Assembly: GCF_012844365.1 (NCBI RefSeq)
Contig: NZ_CP051626.1
Span: forward strand, 1,550,001 to 1,614,000
DNA from: Brevibacterium sp. 'Marine'
GTDB taxonomy: Bacteria; Actinomycetota; Actinomycetes; Actinomycetales; Brevibacteriaceae
Length of the DNA: 64,000 nt
Direction: 5' to 3'
Shown here: piece by piece, positions 58,705 to 64,000 of the stretch
How the letters are laid out: each line of letters begins with the position of its first letter
How positions within the stretch are numbered: position 1 is the stretch's first letter
Program-made: the position numbers and the translations under genes
Notes under the pieces: model-generated
What the model was told of the DNA's origin: nothing
The model's input: only the letters and a program-made list of their open reading frames with translations
Database searches by the model: none

Positions 58705-60581
58705 CTTCCGAGTCGGTCGCGGACGGACCCGTCCGCACCGCGGCCTCGGCACTGAAGACGTTCTGGAATTTCATCCTCCGATCGTTCAGCCACTCCCTGC
58801 AGGTCCGCATCGTCGTGCTCACCATCGTGCTCACTTCGGTGGCGATCTTCGGTGTCGGCACCTATATGTCCCAGCAGATCGCCCGCGGCCTCTTCGACAC
58901 CCGCCTGGATTCCCTGTCCTCACAGACACGGTCGATCCTGGCCGAGCTGCGCTCACTGGCACCGGTCGACGGTCAGGCGATCACTCAGGACACGCTGAGC
59001 TCGCAGCTGTCATCGATCTACAACCGTTCGGCGGGGTCCGTGTATTCGCTGACCCTGCAGCCGAAGGATCCGAATTCCTCGTTCTCGACGATCACGGCCG
59101 GTGGGGCGAACGAAGACGGAGAGTCACCGCAGGTGCCCATCTCCGATGAGCTGCGCGAGGCCATCCGCAAAGCTCCGGATGATGACAAGCTCTACCAGTC
59201 GGTGAGCCTGCCCGACGGCACGGGGCCGGGGCTGCTCATCTCGCAGGAGCTGCAGATTCCGGGGGCCGGCCAGTTCCAGCTGTACTACCTCGGCGATCTC
59301 AGTGAACAGCAGGACACGCTCAACTTCGTGCAGCGGTCGATGTTCGTCGCTGCCCTCGTCCTCGTCGTCCTCGTCGGTGCCGTCGCCTGGATCGTCACTC
59401 GGCTGGTCGTCACCCCGGTGCGCACCGGCGCCGAGGTGGCCAGGCTCATTGCGGATGGCGACCTGGACGAACGCATGCCCGTGCACGGCAATGACGAGAT
59501 CGCCGTCCTCGGTGAGAGCTTCAACGATATGGCCGACACCCTGCAGCACCAGATCGAGCAGATGGAGCGGCTGTCGGTGCTGCAGCGGCAGTTCGTCTCC
59601 GACGTCTCCCATGAGCTGCGGACACCGCTGACGACGATCCGTGCCGCCGCGGACCTCATCTATGATTCCCGCGACGACCTCGACCCTGTCACCGCACGCA
59701 GTGCGGAACTGCTGAACTCGCAGGCCGAACGCTTCGACAACCTGCTCTCCGATCTGCTGGAGATCTCCCGCTACGATGCCGGCGCCGCGGCCCTCGTGCC
59801 CAAACCCGTCGATATCGGCGCGATCGTGACCTCCGTGATCGAGACCGTGTCGATGGTGGCCGAACAGATGGCGACGGCCATCGTCGTCCACGCACCGTCG
59901 TCGCCGGTCATGGCCGAGGTCGATCGGGTGCGCATCACCAGGATCGTGCGCAACCTCGTCGTCAACGCCATCGAACACGGTGAGAACAACCCCGTCGACG
60001 TCTATGTCGCCTCCAACGCCGAGGCGGTGGCCGTGAGCGTGCGCGACCACGGAGTCGGCATGAACGAAGAACAGGTCGAACACGTCTTCGACCGGTTCTG
60101 GCGTGCCGATCCGGCACGCAAGCGCACCCTCGGCGGGTCGGGTCTGGGGCTGGCGATCTCACTCGAGGACGCCCACCTGCACAACGGCTGGCTGCAGGTC
60201 TGGGGCAAACCGGGCGAGGGGTCGTGCTTCCGGCTGACGATCCCGCGTCGCCCCGACCAGGAGATCACCTCCTCGCCGCTGCCCCTGCCGCCTCGCGATG
60301 CGCAGATCCGCGGTTCCGCACTCGTGGCGGGACCTCTGTCCTCGGACGGATCCGTCCGCATCCAGACCGGATCGATCCCCATCGTCGTCGAAACCGAGCC
60401 GGAGATGCTCGACGTCGATCAGGACACCCCCGCCGCCGCGGCCTCGCAGTCCGCATCGCCTCAGGAGACCGAGCGAATCGGCGAGCCGGACACCGCCGAG
60501 GCGGGCGACCAGTCCCCGGACATCATCGAACCGGACCCGGACGGCGACAGCGTGAACGACAGCAGAGGAGGACGCTCATGA
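58701..60581 (+). CDS. mtrB: MtrB sensor histidine kinase
   Basis: A 626-residue membrane kinase. A first helix (VRIVVLTIVLTSVAIFGVGTYM, residues about 34-55) and a second near 213-235 enclose the extracytoplasmic sensor region; HAMP follows. His304 in DVSHELRTPLTTIRAA is the phosphorylation site, and N, G1 and G2 boxes (RNLVVNAIEHGENN, VRDHGVGM, GGSGLGLAIS) complete the kinase. The last 115 residues are an acidic Ser/Pro-rich tail without a known domain. GTG overlaps mtrA and the stop overlaps lpqB (ATGA), the usual operon. Confidence 0.96.
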   Translation: MTSESVADGPVRTAASALKTFWNFILRSFSHSLQVRIVVLTIVLTSVAIFGVGTYMSQQIARGLFDTRLDSLSSQTRSILAELRSLAPVDGQAITQDTLSSQLSSIYNRSAGSVYSLTLQPKDPNSSFSTITAGGANEDGESPQVPISDELREAIRKAPDDDKLYQSVSLPDGTGPGLLISQELQIPGAGQFQLYYLGDLSEQQDTLNFVQRSMFVAALVLVVLVGAVAWIVTRLVVTPVRTGAEVARLIADGDLDERMPVHGNDEIAVLGESFNDMADTLQHQIEQMERLSVLQRQFVSDVSHELRTPLTTIRAAADLIYDSRDDLDPVTARSAELLNSQAERFDNLLSDLLEISRYDAGAAALVPKPVDIGAIVTSVIETVSMVAEQMATAIVVHAPSSPVMAEVDRVRITRIVRNLVVNAIEHGENNPVDVYVASNAEAVAVSVRDHGVGMNEEQVEHVFDRFWRADPARKRTLGGSGLGLAISLEDAHLHNGWLQVWGKPGEGSCFRLTIPRRPDQEITSSPLPLPPRDAQIRGSALVAGPLSSDGSVRIQTGSIPIVVETEPEMLDVDQDTPAAAASQSASPQETERIGEPDTAEAGDQSPDIIEPDPDGDSVNDSRGGRS

Positions 60582-62302
60582 TCCGCTCGACGCCCAGGAG
60601 CTCCCGGGTGAAGACCATGCTGGTCTCCGTCCTCACGGCCGTGGCTCTCGTCGGCTGCTCGTCGATCCCGACCTCATCACCCGTCGGCCATATCGAAGAC
60701 GACTCGGGTGATGCAGGTGCGAACAATGCGCGGATCCCCGACGGTCCCGAACCCGGCGACAGCCCATCGGACATCGTGCGCGGCTTCCTCCGGGCCGGAG
60801 CGGGTGCCGGCAACAACTTCTCCGTGGCCCGGTCATTCCTCACCGAAGGCGAGGCACAGAAATGGAGTCCGCAGGAATCGGTGTCGGTGCTGCCCAACGG
60901 CACGGATCTCGATTCCTTGAACGTCGGGACCACCTCTGATCAGAAGTCGATGAGCATCTCGCCTCCGGTCGTCGGCCTCGTCGATTCCTCCGGGGTGTAC
61001 AACTCGACCGAACCGGGCACTCGTTCCACCCTGGAGTTCTCGCTGCGGCAGGAGAACGGGGAGTGGAGGATATCCTCGGCGCCGGACGGGCTGCTCATCA
61101 GCCAGACCGACTTCCGCACGATCTTCCTCAACTATTCGCTGCAGTTCTTCACCTCCGACTATTCGTATCTCGTTCCTGACTCCCGTTGGTTCCTCCGGTC
61201 CTCCTCGACTCCGACTGTGCTGATGAACGAGCTGCTCAGCGGTCCTGCGCCCTACCTCTCGGGAGCGGTGATCACCGCGATCCCCGATGGGGCGAAGCTC
61301 GGCGACTCGAATGTGGTCACGATCGAGAACGGTGTTGCCCATGTGTCCTTGGGAGCACAGAATCCGGCTCCGTCCGACCGCGAGAAGGGGCTGATCCGGC
61401 AGCAGATCGCCACCACTCTGCAGGTCATACCCTCGATCTCGGCCATCGAGCTGAGCATCGGCGGACAGACGATTCCGGCCAGCCTGCAGCCGAAGACCGA
61501 CACCTCGGTCCAGGTGGACGGGCCACCCGTGGTTCTCGCCGATGACCACCTCTCCCGAGTCTCGGGAACGACCGTCGCCAAGGTCGAGAACAGTCCGGAT
61601 CTGAAGAAGGCGAAGGCCAGCGATCCTGCGGTGTCATTGGACGACTCGCTCTATGTGTATCTGGCCGATGACGGCAAGCAGCTCATGCGGTTGAAATCCG
61701 ATGCCGTCGATGCCACCCCGATCCTCAAGGGCAAGAAGCTCGTGCGCCCCAGCATCGATCGCTTCAATACGACGTGGACGGGCGAGGCAGAGAACAAGGG
61801 CGAGCTCAAAGCCGTCGGTCGAGACGGCGAGTCATTCACCGTGGCCGCCGATTTCCTCAACGGACGACGGCTTGTCGATATCGAGGTCTCACGCGACGGA
61901 ACCCGTGTCGCTCTGCTCAGTCGGCACAAGGGGGAGCCGGACCGTGTCGACGTGGTCGGTGTGCCCAGGGACAAGGCGGGCAATCCATCCGGCCATGTCT
62001 CCGAGACACCGATCGAAGTGGGCGCGAACTTCGACGAGGTCAAGGACGTCTCCTGGGCAGGATCGACGAATCTCGTGGCTCTGGCCGCAGAGGAGGGAGA
62101 TGCTGCGCAGCCGTTCCGCATCGGAGTCACCGGGCCTGCAGAACAGCTCGGCGAGGTGTCCGGCGGAAGCCGTATCGCCGGCGGAGCGGACGGACGCTCG
62201 ATCCTCGTCACCGGTTCCGACGGTGCGCTGTACAGCTACAACTCGAACGCGTGGCAGAAGCTCGTCGACGTCACCGCCAAGGATCCCTCGTACCCCGGCT
62301 GA
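60578..62302 (+). CDS. lpqB: LpqB lipoprotein
   Basis: A 574-residue lipoprotein. The signal peptide ends in the lipobox ALVGC (Cys27). GerMN-like (residues about 45-290) and beta-propeller-like C-terminal regions (VDIEVSRDGTRVALLSRHKGEPDRVDVVGV) follow. LpqB associates with MtrB and modulates MtrA phosphorylation in Mycobacterium. ATG overlaps the mtrB stop. The comF gene begins 85 bases later with its own promoter. Confidence 0.96.
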   Translation: MIRSTPRSSRVKTMLVSVLTAVALVGCSSIPTSSPVGHIEDDSGDAGANNARIPDGPEPGDSPSDIVRGFLRAGAGAGNNFSVARSFLTEGEAQKWSPQESVSVLPNGTDLDSLNVGTTSDQKSMSISPPVVGLVDSSGVYNSTEPGTRSTLEFSLRQENGEWRISSAPDGLLISQTDFRTIFLNYSLQFFTSDYSYLVPDSRWFLRSSSTPTVLMNELLSGPAPYLSGAVITAIPDGAKLGDSNVVTIENGVAHVSLGAQNPAPSDREKGLIRQQIATTLQVIPSISAIELSIGGQTIPASLQPKTDTSVQVDGPPVVLADDHLSRVSGTTVAKVENSPDLKKAKASDPAVSLDDSLYVYLADDGKQLMRLKSDAVDATPILKGKKLVRPSIDRFNTTWTGEAENKGELKAVGRDGESFTVAADFLNGRRLVDIEVSRDGTRVALLSRHKGEPDRVDVVGVPRDKAGNPSGHVSETPIEVGANFDEVKDVSWAGSTNLVALAAEEGDAAQPFRIGVTGPAEQLGEVSGGSRIAGGADGRSILVTGSDGALYSYNSNAWQKLVDVTAKDPSYPG

Positions 62303-62375
62303 CCCGAGGGGCAGTGCGGTGGTGGAGGTGGCACGGAGGGCAGCAGGCAGCCGCCATGTGGGGCCGGGTATGGAG

Positions 62376-62381
62376 TAGATT
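62376..62381 (+). promoter_or_regulatory. -10 hexamer TAGATT for leaderless comF
   Basis: TAGATT ends 6 bases before ATG 62388; no ribosome-binding site lies between. Confidence 0.55.
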
Positions 62382-62387
62382 GCTCCC

Positions 62388-63110
62388 ATGGGGCTGCTCG
62401 GGGAGGTCGGCGAACTGCTCCTGCCTCGCCGGTGCGCCGGATGCGGGCGGGAGAACGTCTCGCTGTGCACCCGCTGCCTGCAGCTGCTCGGTGGGATCCC
62501 ACGGGCGATGGAACCGCGCTACGGCACGATCCCGATCGTCGGGGTCTGCGAATACAACTCGCAGATCTCGAAGATGGTCGTCGGGTACAAGGACGAGGGA
62601 CGTCGGGACATCCTCGATCCCTTGGCCCTGGCATTGACTCGGTCGATTGTCGCTGCCCTCGATCTCATCGGCTATGCGGGTGGTGCGATCCGACTCTTCC
62701 CGGCACCGAGTTCGGATCGGGCCAGACGTCGTCGGGGCGGATCGCATACCGCGGCTCTGGCGAATCGGGCCAAGGAACTGTCACCGGAGCTGCCTCTGGA
62801 AGTCCACGACGTGCTCGCGGCGAAGCGTTCGCGCGACCAGGTCGGACTCGGGGCGATCGAACGGGCTCGGAATGCGGAGCGGACGCAGTATCTCGACCGC
62901 AGGAGACTCGCCGAGCTCTCGGAGACACGTTGCGTATCGGGTGCCGGATCCGCGTCTGCGGATCTGCTCATCGATGACTTCTCCACCACCGGCGCAACCT
63001 TGGCAGAAAGCGCACGTCTGCTAGCATCGGTGCAGATCAGACCCGCTGCAGGAGCTGTTCTCGGTCTCGGTCGCGGGGGCACTCGATTTGTCTCTCCCTT
63101 TACTGTATAA
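62388..63110 (+). CDS. ComF family phosphoribosyltransferase-like protein
   Basis: A 240-residue ComF protein. An N-terminal zinc-ribbon-like pair of motifs (CAGC and CTRC, residues about 16-31) precedes a type I phosphoribosyltransferase fold whose PRPP loop reads LLIDDFSTTGATLAES near residue 195. In naturally competent bacteria ComF supports DNA uptake; its enzymatic substrate is unknown and no competence genes are near. In M. tuberculosis the homologue sits between lpqB and hpf as here. Confidence 0.92.
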   Translation: MGLLGEVGELLLPRRCAGCGRENVSLCTRCLQLLGGIPRAMEPRYGTIPIVGVCEYNSQISKMVVGYKDEGRRDILDPLALALTRSIVAALDLIGYAGGAIRLFPAPSSDRARRRRGGSHTAALANRAKELSPELPLEVHDVLAAKRSRDQVGLGAIERARNAERTQYLDRRRLAELSETRCVSGAGSASADLLIDDFSTTGATLAESARLLASVQIRPAAGAVLGLGRGGTRFVSPFTV

Positions 63111-63111
63111 C
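63106..63111 (+). promoter_or_regulatory. -10 hexamer TATAAC upstream of hpf
   Basis: TATAAC overlaps the comF stop codon and would give a leader of about 60 bases. No convincing -35 box is seen. Confidence 0.45.
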
Positions 63112-63176
63112 GGTGTTTACCCATCCAAGGGCATGGGATCGGATGAATCCGACGAGCGAGTCGCTAAGGACACATC

Positions 63177-63839
63177 ATGGACATTGTTGTCAACGGCCGT
63201 CAACTGACCATCTCCGACAGCTTTCGAGCCCACATCGAGGACAAGATCGCCAAGGTCGAACAGCTTGCCCCTCGCGCTCAGCGTGTCGAAGTGCATGTCA
63301 CTCACGAAAAGAACTCCCGCCAGCCCGAGACGAGCGAGCGGGTCGAACTCACGGTTGTGGCGAAGGGACCGGCAATTCGGGCAGAGGCCATGGCAAGCGA
63401 CAAATATGCGGCACTCGATCTGGCATGGGCGAAGCTCGTCGAACGTCTGCGGCGAGCGAGGGACCGGCACAAGGTGCCGCGGTCGGGTCATCACCGTAAG
63501 GAATCGACTGCCGAGGTGCTGGCGAAGATGCCGGTGGCCGAGCCGATGATTCCCGATGCGGACGCCGATGAGGCCAAGCGTGATGAGGACCGCGGCGTCG
63601 ATCAGACGAACGGCCGTATCAAGGCCGAAGGCGATTCGCCGGTCGTGCTGCGTGAGAAGTCCTTCACCGCCTCACCGATCGGCATCGAGGAGGCTCTGAA
63701 CCGGATGGAGCTCGTCGGACACGACTTCTATCTGTTCATCGACGAGGAGTCGAGCAAACCCTCCGTCGTCTACCGCCGCAAGGGCTGGAGCTACGGAGTC
63801 ATCGCCCTCGACCACGAACTCGAAGAAGCCATCGACTGA
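63177..63839 (+). CDS. hpf: Long-form ribosome hibernation-promoting factor
   Basis: A 220-residue protein. Residues about 1-100 are the ribosome-binding HPF/YfiA domain (MDIVVNGRQLTISDSFRAHIEDKIAKVEQL, AEAMASDKYAALDLAWAKLVERLRR) and residues about 155-220 are the dimerisation tail (VVLREKSFTASPIGIEEALNRMELVGHDFYLFIDEES, VVYRRKGWSYGVI). It forms 100S ribosome dimers in stress. AAGGA precedes the ATG at good spacing. A 72-base perfect palindrome begins at the base after its stop codon. Confidence 0.97.
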   Translation: MDIVVNGRQLTISDSFRAHIEDKIAKVEQLAPRAQRVEVHVTHEKNSRQPETSERVELTVVAKGPAIRAEAMASDKYAALDLAWAKLVERLRRARDRHKVPRSGHHRKESTAEVLAKMPVAEPMIPDADADEAKRDEDRGVDQTNGRIKAEGDSPVVLREKSFTASPIGIEEALNRMELVGHDFYLFIDEESSKPSVVYRRKGWSYGVIALDHELEEAID

Positions 63840-63911
63840 CCCAATTACTACCTGACGGCGGCCCAGCAACCTCGCGCGAGGTTGCTGGGCCGCCGTCAGG
63901 TAGTAATTGGG
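63840..63911. repeat. 72-base perfect palindrome, copy 2 of a dispersed element
   Basis: Two 36-base arms are exact reverse complements with no loop, running CCCAATTACTACCTGACG inward to CTCGC|GCGAG at the centre. The inner 56 bases match copy 1 at 13603-13658 apart from a few changes. It lies between the hpf stop and the -10 box of the next gene, and may act as terminator, protein-binding site or mobile REP-like unit. Confidence 0.95.
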
Positions 63912-63912
63912 G

Positions 63913-63918
63913 TATAGC
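63913..63918 (+). promoter_or_regulatory. -10 hexamer TATAGC for leaderless YcaQ-like gene
   Basis: TATAGC ends 8 bases before ATG 63927. Confidence 0.5.
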
Positions 63919-63926
63919 GTGGGGGT

Positions 63927-64000
63927 ATGCAGAGGATGACACGGGCCGCGGCCCGCAGGACGGCGATCGCGGCGACAGGACTGGACCGGCCGCGACCGGC
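63927..64000 (+). CDS. Probable YcaQ-like winged-helix DNA glycosylase family protein (5' end only)
   Basis: Only 24 codons are visible, reading MQRMTRAAARRTAIAATGLD then RPRP. The arrangement ARR-AIAA-G-RPRP resembles the first helix of YcaQ/AlkZ-type winged-helix proteins (LSxAQARRxALAAQG). The remainder lies outside the window, so the call is tentative. Confidence 0.5.
   Translation, partial: MQRMTRAAARRTAIAATGLDRPRP

Noticed and set aside
1-64000. tRNA, rRNA, CRISPR array, prophage or insertion sequence
   Set aside because: No cloverleaf, spacer-repeat array, transposase or phage-like gene was recognised; only dispersed palindromes and in-gene tandem repeats were seen.

Overview
This is a high-GC, gene-dense actinobacterial chromosome segment. 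The gene set (WhiB-family regulator, MtrA/MtrB/LpqB, acyl-CoA carboxylase beta with a small epsilon-like subunit, CofE-like ligase, long-form HPF) and the layout suggest Micrococcales, most like Brevibacterium; that genus is an inference from style, not a search result. No phage, insertion sequence, tRNA, rRNA or CRISPR array is visible. From about 15.4 kb onward many genes recall, partly scrambled, the region of Mycobacterium tuberculosis between secA1/hpf and accD5/accE5 (comF, lpqB, mtrB, mtrA, sahH, manA, manB, whiB2, LCP, fadE25, purE, purK, birA), so most of the window is conserved core genome.

Layout. 1-584: 3' truncated radical SAM gene with a LexA-type box abutting its start. 646-9921: accessory catabolic region with a flavin reductase, an MHS-type transporter and an NtaA/SnaA-type flavin monooxygenase, two more MFS transporters, an NCS1 permease and a hydantoin/allantoin-type racemase. 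9837-15290: GntR regulator, DUF885 protein, MFS transporter, nitrilase-family hydrolase, TetR regulator. 15407-28184: accE-like/accD, divergent birA plus class III adenylate cyclase, topoisomerase IV-type subunit A, TetR, a GNAT/acyl-CoA synthetase fusion (Pat-type), DUF5998 and an alkaline-phosphatase-fold enzyme. 28208-31217: purK-purE-acyl-CoA dehydrogenase. 31407-37711: envelope genes (LCP transferase, large secreted amidase/NlpC protein) and manA. 37884-41181: CofE-like ligase, TIGR03089 protein and 3-oxoacid CoA-transferase A/B. 41531-50420: whiB, giant GT2 membrane glycosyltransferase, DUF5719, degenerate metallopeptidase, DUF3499, phosphomannomutase, adenosylhomocysteinase. 50414-57764: a MoxR/DUF58/SpoIIM/RDD/DUF4350/DUF4129 membrane cluster. 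58024-63839: mtrA-mtrB-lpqB, comF, hpf. 63927-end: start of a YcaQ-like gene.

Themes. Several genes converge on the cell envelope: manA and manB make mannose-1-phosphate precursors, the GT2 enzyme and LCP protein probably use or attach glycans, the amidase/NlpC protein remodels peptidoglycan, and MtrAB-LpqB is the classical envelope two-component system. Many genes are packed with ATGA/GTGA/TGATG overlaps. At least fourteen starts have a TANNNT-like -10 hexamer 6-8 bases upstream, the signature of leaderless mRNAs, and this was used to choose several start codons.

The most unusual signals are a 72-base perfect palindrome after hpf with a second, imperfect copy 50 kb away; a consensus SOS box on the radical SAM gene; an acyl-CoA synthetase/GNAT fusion that appears to have lost its phospho-histidine motif; and an orphan CofE-like ligase heading a CoA-transferase operon. 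No strikingly new multi-gene defence or biosynthetic system was found.
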